Positions 24,301-37,300 of a stretch of 64,000 nucleotides of DNA are shown in pieces. Position 1 is the stretch's first letter, and the number at the start of each line of letters is the position of its first letter. The translations under genes and the position numbers were made by a program. Source of the DNA: Pagrus major (taxonomy: Eukaryota; Chordata; Actinopteri; Spariformes; Sparidae); NCBI RefSeq assembly GCF_040436345.1, contig NC_133224.1, positions 8,548,741-8,612,740 on the forward strand. Direction: 5' to 3'. The notes beneath the pieces were generated by a model. The model saw only the letters and a list, made by a program, of their open reading frames with translations. It had not been told where the DNA came from and made no database searches.

Positions 24301-27300
24301 AAAAGAGGGAGGTCATGAGTCTGAGTCCCCCTTCCGCCAGGAAAAAAAAGTGCAGACACTGCAAATAAAACACTTTTTATTTGTTTATTCAGATGGTTTT
24401 ATTTACTCACTTTACTATTCTGTTATATATTTTTTGAATTTAATTTTTTTTTTTATTAAAAAAGCCTATCCAGGCTGCCTAGAATAAAATACGGTGGAGG
24501 ATAATATTTATTTATTTACTTTACCATACTAGTAGTATAGTCATTTACCATTACTCCAACTACCCTGAATTGTTAATATGAAATTGTTGAATTTAAACTC
24601 CATCGTGGTTGCTTGAAGTCCTACAGAGGATGTGAACTGAGTGTCAGTGGTTGTTATTGCCCTCAAGGGTTGCTGATAACACTTTTTAAGGGTAAGGTAT
24701 TATTACAACTGCAGAGCCTTGTTATTGCACGCATATCTACTTTCACACCATCAGTATGAAACCTGTCCCTCTGTGCTCACATTGTCGACTAAATGTTATA
24801 ATATATACTTTATTAACAAACATTTGGACCTCATATTTTACTATATTGTATTTTATTTTTAAAATGGCTGTTTTGCTTGAATAAAAACATCTTCATTAAA
24901 AAAAAATTAAATGCTTAAGACAGTGATGTTTGTTGATGAATATATATTGAGTACCATATGTTTGCCATGAAGGCACAAGGGAGTTCCACTGAAGTCTTTT
25001 AAGTTTCTGTAGGTGGAGAGTGGAGAATATCGTGATTTGCATACATTCAAAACGCTTACCTTCGTTGGGCCGGGGTGCAAAATGGCCATCATACTGCCTG
25101 TACAAGCTGTTTTGGTATTATTACAGTCAATGGTCTGTTGTTGACGTTTTCAACTTTGTACAATGTGTGAACCCATGTTTACTATTTAAATGCGCAATAT
25201 TTCAAAAGTGATCATTTAAACAAAACTATTTAAACAAGTTTTCAGACAAATACAAATGTATTCATGTAGTTGTGAGTAAAAATTATCAGGCAGCCGACTC
25301 ACTAAATCATCTCCCATAAAATGTATGCAACCACTTTAATCCCTTTCCTTGTTCCCTGCAGGCTCTGATGCTGGAAAATCTTCAGAAGTCATCCTCTTCC
25401 CACAGTGGGCTGCAGCCCAACTCACAGGTATGAAGAGATTTTAAAAGATGAGTTACGTTCTAAGGCTTTTGTCAACATATGTGTGGGCAAGTGCTTTTGG
25501 CAAGCCCAATATTTTATTAGCATGAAATCAAACCCATTTAATATTCCCTACTAAGACGAACAGTTCTTCTCATAAACACTTGGTCTGTGAATGTTACAGT
25601 GCAGAAGTATTAACAAAGTGCTGTTTTATGTACTCTTTTGTGTTGTAGATGGGTGAGGAGATGAGCCAGAATAGTTTCATAAAACAGTACCTGGCCAAAC
25701 AGCAGGAGCTCCTTCGCCAGAGGCTGGAGAGAGAAGCCCAGCAAGATGACGAGGCAGACGGTATAACAGTCACACGAACACATGCAATCTCATATTTGAC
25801 ACAGTCTCTGCCACATGGACATATACTTTGGCTCCAAATAACTGCAAGATCTTTGTGTCTTTCTTTACTACACACTCATTCTTTCAGCAGTCTTGTTAAT
25901 TTACTTTGTTCAAACATCTGTACTCACCTAATTTCATGTTCGTTTATATGAACATGCTCAGAAACCCCTGAACCCCTGTCTCGTGTCCCTCTCCGACAGA
26001 AAGCCCAGCGGTGCCAGAGGAGGATGAGGACCACTCGGATGACAATGACAGCTCTCCGTATGTCCCTGACAAGGTCAGTAACTGCCACACACTGCTTAGT
26101 GTGTCCCTCAGAAAAGGGATACACAAAGCTGCTGCACATTGATCAGAGAATATTGTGAACATCTAGGTAGTGCTTTTTACATTATACAAAATTGTTTTTA
26201 GTGTTTCATTGGTCATCATACCATTCATTTTCCTCGCTTGTAAATGCCTCAAAACATGCTACTGACTGTATAGGAAAAAAAATAGTCACCTTGGCCATTA
26301 TTTTTGCCCAGCAGCACCGCTCCATGCTCTCTCAACCCTCAATGACCAGGGTGGAGCAGGGAGGGGGAGATTCATTGATGGGTCATAGGATGATGGCTTC
26401 CTGCCCTGACATGGGCCCAGGTCCTAACCTGCACCCTCAGGAGTCGCTTGAGGCTCCAGGAGCTAGGATGCAGCGAGCCACCTTTCATCAAGGACATAAG
26501 GAGCCACCGGCACCCTCTCCTCCCCGTGCTGTAGCCTCCCTGTCAGTGCGTGTCCTGGGCCAGCCTGACCGCCAGGGCCTGCCCCCTGCTGTACCACGAG
26601 CCCAGGAGAAGGAGGGCACTGCACCGAGTGAACCTGGATCAGCTCATCCTGTGCTCCACCTGAGCCGATCTGCCGGGGTCTCGGCAGGAGTTCACGTCCA
26701 TGAGGAGAATGACGAAGATGACAGCGGTGATGATGAAAGCGAGGATGATGACGACTGGGGGCCTGGTCCTGGCGGGGCACGGAGGGGCAACAGAGCGCCT
26801 CCCCAGTCGCAGCAGATGCCCCCTAGTGTCCCATCAACAGTTGCAAGATCCAAACGCAAGCTTCAACCTCCGCAGCACATCCCACCACCACAGGCACACC
26901 ACACCCCGATGCAACTGCGCCATCCCACTCCTCCTCCCTCTCCACCTCCTGACCTGTTTCCCCTGCCTGACACTCCTAAGCAGAGCCCACCAGATGACCG
27001 GGAGGGAGAGGGCCCTGAGGCTGCACGTGGTCCAAGGGTGGCGCCTTTCCCAGCTCCCAATGTGCAGCGTCAAGACTCAGATTCAAGCTCTCGTTCCAGC
27101 AGTCCTGAGCCTCCTGTGAAGCGCAGGCCAGGGCCCCTGTCTCTGCTCGTACACAAGATGGAGTCAGAGGGGGCTTTCCGTGCAGGGGAGGCCACATCAG
27201 CAGTAGATATGTCAGGAGAGAAGGCACACTCCTCTGCTGGGCCTGCCAGTTCCACTCAATCTCCACTGCAAAAATTAGAGAAAAAGAGGCTTCAGGAGAA

Positions 27301-30300
27301 CAGAGAGATGGAGGAAGAGAAGCGACTGAAGGAGGAGAAGGAGAGAGAACAACATCAAGAGCAGGAGAGGCAAAGAAGGAGGCTACAGGAACAGGAGAGA
27401 GAGAAGAAACGACTGGAAGAAGAGAAGGAGAAGGAGAGGAAAAGACTGGAGGAGGAGGAGAAACTGCGTCAGAAAGAGGAGCGAGAAAAAGAAAGAAAAC
27501 GTCAGGAAGAGGAAAAGGAAAAAGAGAGAAAACGCCAGGATGAGGAGAAGAGGAGAGAGGAGAATCTGCAAAAGGAGAAGTACAAGGGAGAGGAGAAAGC
27601 CAGCAAAGGCAGAGTGGTTGTGACTGAGGCCCAAGATTCAGATTCCTCATCAGATTCTGACTCCAAATCAGACTCCTCTTCACGCTCATCACAGTCCTCC
27701 TCTTCCTCCCAGGATAAAACGCGCCCTGCCAGGCAGCTGAAGGTCAGTGATCAAACTGATGTCAGTGTCCGAACCGATGTCATTTACTACAGCAACAGTA
27801 GAGATCTGTGAGCTACGGTTATATTGAACTTGGTGCCATGCAGAAGCACTCGTAGAGAGTTCCTGAGTGTGCTTCATTTCCGGTGTTTTTGCCATTTTGC
27901 CATGCATCAGGTTGATCGAGCATGTAAATGCACATAGAAACATTAACATGAAGAATCATTGGATGATTGTATGTATCCATGGCTTCTATTTTGATGCACT
28001 TATAAGATGAAAGATCTTTCGGCATTACTGCTATTTGTTTTTTCATTGTTTTAACTCTGAATAATTTCACAGAAGTCTGACCAAGGACAAGAAGCAGAGG
28101 ATGAGAAAAAGACTAACCTGAGTAAGGGGGCAGAGAAACAATACCTCTCAAAAAGGTCAGTAAACATCATTAACATACAGTTAAACTCAGTAACAAGTGA
28201 AACAACACATTGCCACCTACTACGTTTGAGCGAAAATGATCTGTTGATAGTCATATTGACTTCACACCAGCAACGTAACACCTTTCACTACAGTACAGTG
28301 ACTGTGTATATGTCTATATATGGTCTATATCTGTAGAATATGCCACAGACATGCAACACCTTGCTCCCTCTGTTACTCTTGTTAATTTTATGCACTGTGC
28401 TGCTCAGTAATGTGATACATTTCTCCAGTGGCGCACTGTAATATTGAACAACAATGTTGTGTGTTTGAAATTCATTGAGTGTTTTTTTCAGTTAATTCAA
28501 ATATACTCTCTATTTTCTCTTTATTTTGGATATCTCAACTTGCTTTTGACTTTCCTGGACGGGCTAATTATACGTCACATTTCAGGATTTCTCCTCTTAG
28601 AGAAGCTGATGAATTAAATGGAAATTGGTAGACAACAGGGACTAAATCACTGAATTTTTGGGATATTGAGGATGATGACTGCATTTTTCTAGATGTGATC
28701 ATGCCCCTGTACACTTTGCTTGTATTAACTTTCAGAGGAAAGAGCAAAAGCAATGTGTATTTAAGGTAAGAGACAATTCCCACTAAAACATGTCTTAAAA
28801 TCGATAAAAACATATTTTATTTTTTCTTAGCATATCAGCTAGTGTAAGTTGTTATGGGATCATCAATAGATAGAGGTCATGGTTAAATCAATGTTATGCA
28901 ATGTTTACTTCTAAAACAGAAAGCAGCATGTTTCTGCACCGACGTTAGGAATCAACTGGATGTTTTCACCAATGTCCGTTTGTTGGTTGGTTAGTTTGTC
29001 CGCAGGATTACACAAAAACTACTGAATGGAAACTTGGATCCAGGATGGGAATTTTGATACAGACCCAGATAAATGGATGGAGGGTTTTTAATGAAAAAAC
29101 ATTGTCTGGTGTCTATGAATGAGTACAATTCTACTAGATCCTAATAAAAATCTGGATCAAGCGGATTTAAATATGTTTTCATATAGGTAGTCTGTTTTCA
29201 GCCATTATACTGTAACACATTGGATATTGGATTAGGCTTGATTGTGTTACAGGGGACTGTTGGGCCTTGGAGGAGGTATGCACTAGTGTTTAATATACTT
29301 TTCACCTATCCTGTCTCATCTTTGTGCCTTGGCTATGCTTGGAGTGAATTGATTGGTCACATAAAGGGTGGAAATAATTCACCATTGTATATCGTTTGTC
29401 AGCATGGGAAATTCGTGCTAAATATCGCTTCCTATTAAAATGATTGGTTGGTTAAAGAGCTGACAGCGTGCCTCCTTAAAGCTTGAATCTGTTGTAAACA
29501 CACCCCACGGTTTTTCTGGCTCGTTTCTAATTATAGCACGTTGGCTTTCTTGTCAGGCGTTCAATGCGGCAGCCCCACGAGCCGCGTGGGTGATGCTGCT
29601 TTTCTCTTGAGCAACAGGGTCCTCTTTCCACGCTCGCTCATTTTCTTGTTGTCTTTATCTCGCATTTTCCTTTTGATGCTGACAGCAGAGACCGTGTTTT
29701 TCACTCCTTAATTAATCATTATATGTGGCTACATTTCGGAACGAGCGTCTCACTGAGCTTTTATTTTGGAAATCATCGACCGGAACATCGTTTTTTTTCC
29801 CCTCTCCACTCCGGTAGACTTGACACTGCTCTCGCTAGCCAACATGGCCGTCATGCATGCATTGCATCCCTGATACCGACGCAGTGCACGGCTTATTCAG
29901 CAGCAGAAACAACCGCGACCGGATCTTTTTTTATTCCGCGTCCCCGATTTCAACCCACGCCTGACCGGAATAACCATCAGCGACAAGGGTGTTATCTTTT
30001 ATCCCCGGGGGTTCCCTTTCGAGGCCGGCCGTCATGCTGTCCGAAGGCAACAAAAACGGGTAAGAGTGAGCCAGAGGGCGACTCAAGGCTTCAGGTTGCT
30101 GGTTGTACTTTTACACCCCTTTTTATCCAGATAGCAACGGGGGGATACATCAGCCGGTCTCAGCCTGTCGTGTCCTGCCGTGAAACCGGCTGTACATTAC
30201 GATAATGGTTTAGCTAGCAGCTCCTTCCTGCCTGTTTAAATATCATGTCATCAGTTCACGTTGGCCTGGTTGGGAGCGTGTTACATGCTCGCCCATGTGA

Positions 30301-31271
30301 GGAGGACCGGGGGTGGGGACAGTCGGTGAGAGCCTTTTGTTGAGTGAAGGAGCAGGGGAGATATTTTTCAGGGGGAAAAGGGGGTCTCCTCTCTATTATC
30401 AATGCCTTTAAATAGCTTCAGTCTGAAGGAACACATTGATTAATAAATAATGGGCTCAGATTTCATGGTGTGATGATGACATCCAGACAGACAGTGGTTT
30501 CACCCCCTCTCTGCTTTTCCTCTTCCCTCACACATGCACTCGTGAGACTGGGCTTTTTCTTATTTCAGAATGTACATTTTTCTTATGAGATCCTCATTTT
30601 GTTGTCAAGTCCACAGAAGTCTATATTTGTGTGTTTTGGGGTTGTGTTGCTGTAGCTGTTAATGATCTCACTGTTGTCAAGGGAGATCATTAAAGCAGAC
30701 ATCTGTTAACTGTACAGTCGGTGTGAATGGGCCCTTATGGTGTGATATAATTCTCCCAGCTGGCACCAGCACTCACACTCTCATCCCATGGGAGCTGACT
30801 GCATGTCTGATTTGACCAGTGACAATATTCTGGTCTGATTTATGAGTCCAGGTTGTTTATTAGGACACGATTTGAGAACGTCTGTTGAGCAGCCATGAAT
30901 GAGAATTGCTGCCTCGGGTCAATACCATATGTATGTTCTCTTGTGAGAAGTTTAAACAGAAGTAATGCCTAATGGTCCATTGTTCAGATTGTGTTATTGT
31001 TCCTCAGGTTCAAGTTGTACTTCCAGCTTGTTCGTATGAACACAAAGCTGTTTGAAATGCACGACAAGAGGGCTTCAAGGCTGTTATTTGAAAAGAACAA
31101 GCCGAGCATCATTCAGACGCACAGTTAGTCAGCCATTATTTCTTTCAATGACCATTACATCACCTTGGCCTGGCCTTTACTCCTTCACTGATCCTAAGGG
31201 GTTGTATTTCCAGTTGACACCTGTCTCCCTTTATAGTCTGTGCAGGTGTGTCTCTGGCCTTGCCCAAAAGG

Positions 31272-31303
<32 letters not shown>

Positions 31304-34300
31304 TTGACATCCACACCTCGGGCAAATGAGGAGATTCAGCGTGGCGTGGAGGAGGGGAAAATGCTGTCCTCCTGCCTACACTCCTACCAGTGACTAATCT
31401 CCAGAGAGGGAGGCTGAACAGGCTCCCCTGACGCTCTGGGATAGATTTCAGTAGTACAGGGACTAACATTACAGGCTTTCCTATTTTGCCAGTGACCATG
31501 TTACATGTCATGAAGAAAGAGAAAAGCTGAGGTTAGGTTGCCTGAGTCACAAGTTTTGAAAGAGACTTTTACAGTTACTGTTGTCAGTCTCAAAAGGAAG
31601 TAAAGGGCGTGGGTTTTATTAGGTGCATCCAAGAGCCAGAGGGATTCTTCGGAGGGTCAAATTGGCTGCTTACCACCTTCATCCTAGAGGTCAATCGACT
31701 AATCACTGCAACAATTCAACGATTAATCAATTAGTCGGTAGAAAATACATTTTTCAAATGCATTTTCAATCTTCTCAAATACCAGAATTTGGCGCTTGCC
31801 CTTGTCTTGCATCATTGTAAGGTGTGGTGTGGTTTTGAATATTTAAAGAAGTCACCTTGGGCTTGAAGGAATTTTGATGCACCTAGCTGTTCTCTGATGT
31901 TTTATAGACGTACATCGAAAATAAACCGCAGACTAAAAACAATGGTAATCACATGCACTACTGATTATGTTCCTTTTTGACTGTGTTGCTGCTTTAAAGT
32001 CCGAAATGTCCTGCTATACCTGGTACGAAATTACCAATGAGTTAGGGACAAAATGTGTTCCAGAGATTGTTATTGGCACCTTGAATTCACTGACTGACTA
32101 TCAAACATTTCCTTGTTTGATAGTTTTTTCAGAAATGTGCCATTTACTCCCTTTTCCTGTGAAATGCTCACTATGAAATGCAAAGCATCATGTAATGGTT
32201 TAAACAATAGAGGAGACTGTGCACTGTAATAGACTGAAGGATGCTCGAGGTTGCGATTCTCCCACCTACAGGGTGCTAACTTGATGCCTGTGTCGTCACA
32301 CGGAGGCAGCGGAGGAGACTTTTGATAACGCTAGAGGGAGAAGTTGAGGGTGTAGCTAAAAATATAATAATGACATCTGCTTTTATTTGCTCTGTCTTAG
32401 ATAACAATGATTAAATAAAACAATGTGTGGAGAAGCTGTGTGAGGTCTGACTCATAGTGACTACAAAGCATAGCAGAGTTTTACTAGCTGAGTTAGAGTT
32501 GAGTTTTTCTCAGTAATGACCCCAGCAGGGATCAAATGTAGACCACACACATGGAGTCAGCTGTGAGTCTGTGTCTTGGACTTTGATAGTTAGATTGAGG
32601 GGTGTTTGTGACCCTGGGTATCCGTTAGCTCGTGAGCTATTTATAGCAGGAGTGACCCAGATCACTGCCCCTCAGCACCCTTTCTCTGAATCTTCCCACT
32701 GTAATCCTCTGCCTTATTGTACACATTGTTTTTCCCCGGATTGTCTTTTAATAAGGCTGCAACTAGTGATTATTAATCAGCTGATTGTTTTCTTGATTCA
32801 TTGTTTGATCTCTAAAATGTCAGATGATAGTGAAAAATGGTTATCACTTTCATTTCTGATAGATCTTCTGTTATGCAATATCAAAAAAATAAGGAAAAGC
32901 ATAATTTACAACTTTTTCATAAATAAAGATATTTTTACCACTGCGATTCACACTTTAAAATGTCACTGCCACAATATATATCTTAATAATGCAGATTTAG
33001 CATCAGAGATTGATTTAGAAAACATACACAGGGCCAGGTAAAGATAACAAGCTTATCGCCAGTTCCTGCCCAGTGTTGACCCTGAGCTCTCATACAGCCT
33101 TTGCCTTGAAATCCTATTTTGTCCCACCCTCCTCCTCACCCTTCTCTCTCTTTCTTCTGCAGGGAGGTGTCGGAGCCCAGCGCAGCCGCCGTGACCGAGG
33201 TGGAACCGGAATCAGAGAGCTCCATGGCCCAGCAGCCGCCCTCTGGGGCTGAGCCAGAGAACAACGAGGGCCGCCTGGAGGAGGTAAGGTCACTGACAGG
33301 ATGGGGGTGCCCGGGTCTTTGCTCTGTCTCTCCCACTAACCTGCATCCTCATTCATATAAAAGCATGTGTAGAACAGAACAAGTAAAGAGGGTCACTTAA
33401 AACCAACACAACCCTATCGTTTGGCTCCTGTGGAGATTCTGTTCTCTCGATTCTGACTCTTTATGCAGTTTTTGCATCCTTTTAACCTCTTAAATGCTTG
33501 TTAGATCACCCAGTCGGAGGTTTCTACAAATGCTCACAGGTGAACGAACAGGGTTTGAGTTGGAGTTGGGTCCTGGGGTAAATAGAAATGAACTAATCTC
33601 TTCCATCTGCGTTTAATGGAAATAATATTTCATAACCGGCTCATTCACTTACATGATCTCTCACACACACTCTTTGTCTGTCAGGTCCATGTAGTGGGGA
33701 TGTTAAGTACTGATACCGCTTGAATGCAAATTGTGATAGTAATGGTGTGCTAGATTATGCTGCAGAAAGTGCATGCTTCTCATATCGCTGTTCTTGTCTG
33801 TGTGTGTTTTGTTCAGGAGGGAGGAAGTGAAAAAGAAAAGCATTACTTCAAGGCCCTGACACACAAAGCTGATTATTGATCGCTGTGTAACCCTCTGTGG
33901 TCGACACTGATCAGTTTGCCTAATGCAGCTCAAGTTCTTGCATGTGGCGTGTCAGGGTCTTGACAAGAGCCATTGCACTGGATCAGAGTACTGCATTTTA
34001 TGCCATCACAAGCAGTTTCTATTCTTTAAATAGTTACATAGTGTGCATTTTCACACAGTTACACCTTCGAGAATTGTTGCTGGGTCTCATTATGGAGCTA
34101 CTGTTAGTGTTACATGTGACATTCAGCCTTCACTTCTTGCTGCTGTATAAAAAAAATGATGCCCACGACCATGCATTACATTTAAGGCATTGAGATTTTG
34201 ACTTTCTTATCCAGAGTGCCTTATTTAAATTTGCTGGTGAGCTGCTAAGCCATTGGAGTTATAATCGGCATGTGTCTCTTTTTGTACTGTGTGTTTTGTG

Positions 34301-37300
34301 TGTGTTTTGTTTCCCCCTTGGGTTTGCATGAGTAATGGACCCTGACAGTGTGTGTAGAGATGCATCAGGGCTTGTTTCTGCTGTTTCTTTCACCCTGTTT
34401 TCATTCTCTGCCCTCTCGCTTGCTCCTTTCACAACGCCTCTCTCTCTCTCTCTCTCTCTTCAGTTCACTCTCTTTCACTGTCTCTCTCCCCCTCTTTGTC
34501 CCCCTACTTTCCATCTTTGCCTTTGTATCCCATCATGAACGCTTCTCTCTCACTATATATATTTATGGTGTGATTGCTGTTTAAAACCCCATTGATTGCT
34601 TTGTTATGAAGGTGCCCATGCCTCTTCCATTGCCCCTAATGGTACCTGCTGCGTACTACTACTACCACCACCACCACCAACACCAACACCTCCTCCACTC
34701 CTCCTCCTACTCCTCCTGTCCCGCTATGTTCAAGTGCGTCGCTGGTACCTGAATTAGGCCCAGAGTCTGCAAACCAATGGCACTGAGTAAAGCCTGCATG
34801 GCCTCCCATGTAGCCCTGCAGTGGCGTGCTGAGCCAGCAGGAACTGGAGCTTGCTTCAGACCACCACAGACAGCAGCGGCAGCCATGGTGACTGCAGCAG
34901 CACACAGTTGTCATGGAAAGCCAGCCTCAGGGGTTGGATGCCTGCTTGCTAACCTGAACCGGACTGGACTGTGCTGCTCTGTGCGGTGGTGATGAATGAT
35001 GGGGTAAGGGAAGGGGAGTGCGTCTCAAACGCTCTGTGACGCCTCCGCCTCTCCCTGCCTTTCCCATCTGCCATTTTGAGGACAAGGACAGTCTCACAAA
35101 GTGTTGCCCTCCAACACCAGTGCCTCCATCCTCCAGAGGCAAAGTACAGACCCTTCGAGAAAAGACAAAACTCTTCAGCTTTTCAGTTTTGTTTTTATCT
35201 CACCTTCAACCCCACACTGCCACCTGCCTGTGGGGTGGAGTTATGACGTTGGACTGATAACCACTGCAATAACCCATACAGTGTTTGTACGATTACTGTT
35301 TGGGGTGAGCAACTTATGATCATTGGACTTTTTCTTGGATTCTATGACATGATGATATGGACTTCTTCTTACACTGTGAAATCTGGAAGACTATTATTGG
35401 TTGAGCTTGTAAGCTAACAGTCATCCTCTACCTTGACAAGATTACCTTTTTTAAAAGTGCACTGTTTGACACTTAACATCTGTCAACGCGCTCGACGGCG
35501 TCATTCATACAAAAACTGTTGCCTGAGCTCTTCACCAGCTCCACTGCAGGACAGACTTTCAAAGGACATAATGCCAAGGACAAGTATTATGCACCAAGAT
35601 TTTTTGTGGGTGCACAGTGTCATTGATCACCCACAGTGAGAGCTGGATATACTCAGCAAATCATCGCCTGCCTTCTTCTGCAGCCACACTGTCAGTGAAC
35701 TCCAGTGTGACTCAGTGGATGTTTGACCAGGAAGTCATGATATCCTGCTTGCATGGAAATGGATAACTGCTGCTGCTGTTTATTTATCTCCACATTCATC
35801 TCTTTGCTACACCCACATCTTGGCATCTCGTATGATATCATGTGAGTGGTGAGACATTCACGCCAGCAACTACACTCAAGATTGATGTCCATCGACTCTC
35901 TCATTTTGACTACTTGTCTGGACTATAATTTTACAAAGACAAATTCTTCTGGATTACTTTTTACCCCCTTTGTCCCAGTGAAGAGACTTTCCGCCTGTGC
36001 TGACAATTTGCAAAACAAAATCATGAACTGTGCGGCGAACCTTCTGGCTATGGAGACTTCATGAACTGCTAAAGAGAGCAACAACAAACACTTCACAACC
36101 TGCTATCGTTTTTGAAATTTTTGATATACAAAGGCTTTCAGGACGGTACACTGGAGAACATGGACAACTATAATAATTAAAGACAATAAACTCAAGCATC
36201 ACAAAATGGATTTTTTTCTTTAAGATGATCATGGACTAACAAAGTACACATCAACCCCCTCCCCCTTCAGAATCCATCTCAAGGCTTCCCAAAAGACTGA
36301 AACCTGACTGTGTGTGATCAGCAGTCAATCAAGAAAAGTCCTCCCCAGCCCCATTCAAGAAAAAAGTCCAATCCAGTGATCAGTTCCTGCCTGGTGGCTT
36401 ATCTGCACACTCAAATCGAGCCCCGTCCTCACTCCTCTGCCTACTCTGATTGGATCCTTGTTGCCTAGATACAGTACACACTGTCGTGAGGTTGGGCCAT
36501 AGTCGAGCCAGTAAGGAATCAGGTGTCAAATGGTACCAGGAAATGACTTGTGATTATGCCTCTATTTAAAATGTTTACAATTTTTTTAAAGGATTAAGTG
36601 TTTAAAAAAAAAAAAGAAAAGAAAAAAAAAATCTCTTTCCTCCAGATCTTTTTTGTAAACTAAGAGGAATGAACTCTTTCCCTCTTTGTAATTTCGTACA
36701 AATGTTTTTAACTTGTCACGTGTGCTGCAGTTTTAATTTGATATTTTGACACCAAAACTTACACTGTTGGTCTACAGCTGTGTGTTATTATATACGGTAA
36801 ATCATCAAGGTGAATTTGAACTGCAGCACCGATCCTGACAAACCTTTGAGTCTTCAGCACTCTGTTCTTCACCTCTGCTCCACAGAACTCATCATCACTC
36901 ACAACATTCACCAATGTTAGTCAACTACAATACTTGATTCAACTATATGCCTCATTTTTTACTTTAAATGAGCACTGTGGCAGTGTTGGCACCACACAAA
37001 AATGATATTAGTAATGCAGTCCTTTGATAATGAAAGTCAATATTTAATCTGCTATCAAATTACAGGAGCTGGTCTGATAGTAGAGAATGATTTGCAGCAG
37101 GAAAGTCATGTAACTATTTAGCAGTAGTTTAGCATTTTTTTAATGTTCATTAGATTGTGTGTTTACAGAAAGAGAGAGACTGTTATCTGCAACAGTTTTT
37201 AATATATATGGCAGATCAGGCATAAAATGAGTTCAGCTGTACAAAGGTAGACCGGCAAATACACAATTACCTGTTACATAACCTACAACTTCAATTTTAA

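Larger units (their letters stand above)
30071..33162 (+). other. acin1 long intron, second part
   Basis: Intronic sequence with a (CA)n tract and two copies of one dispersed repeat. No other gene is seen; open frames here lack recognisable domains. Confidence 0.5.

Noticed and set aside
29723-30205. 160-codon plus-strand frame over the internal CpG-rich block
   Set aside because: It is in a different frame from the MLSEGNKN start and has no domain. The 26 nt exon explains the block better.
32571-33041. 156-codon open frame in the acin1 intron
   Set aside because: It crosses the dispersed repeat at 32753 and an AT-rich tail, with no domain and no supporting splice sites.
34438-34459. Tandem repeat arrays that might suggest CRISPR-like structure (also 15150, 31272, 50717)
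   Set aside because: They are simple dinucleotide microsatellites without spacers, in a vertebrate genome.
34636-34914. Cys/Ser/Val-rich minus-strand frame
   Set aside because: It is translated from the TAC/CAC and CTC triplet repeats and has no domain.
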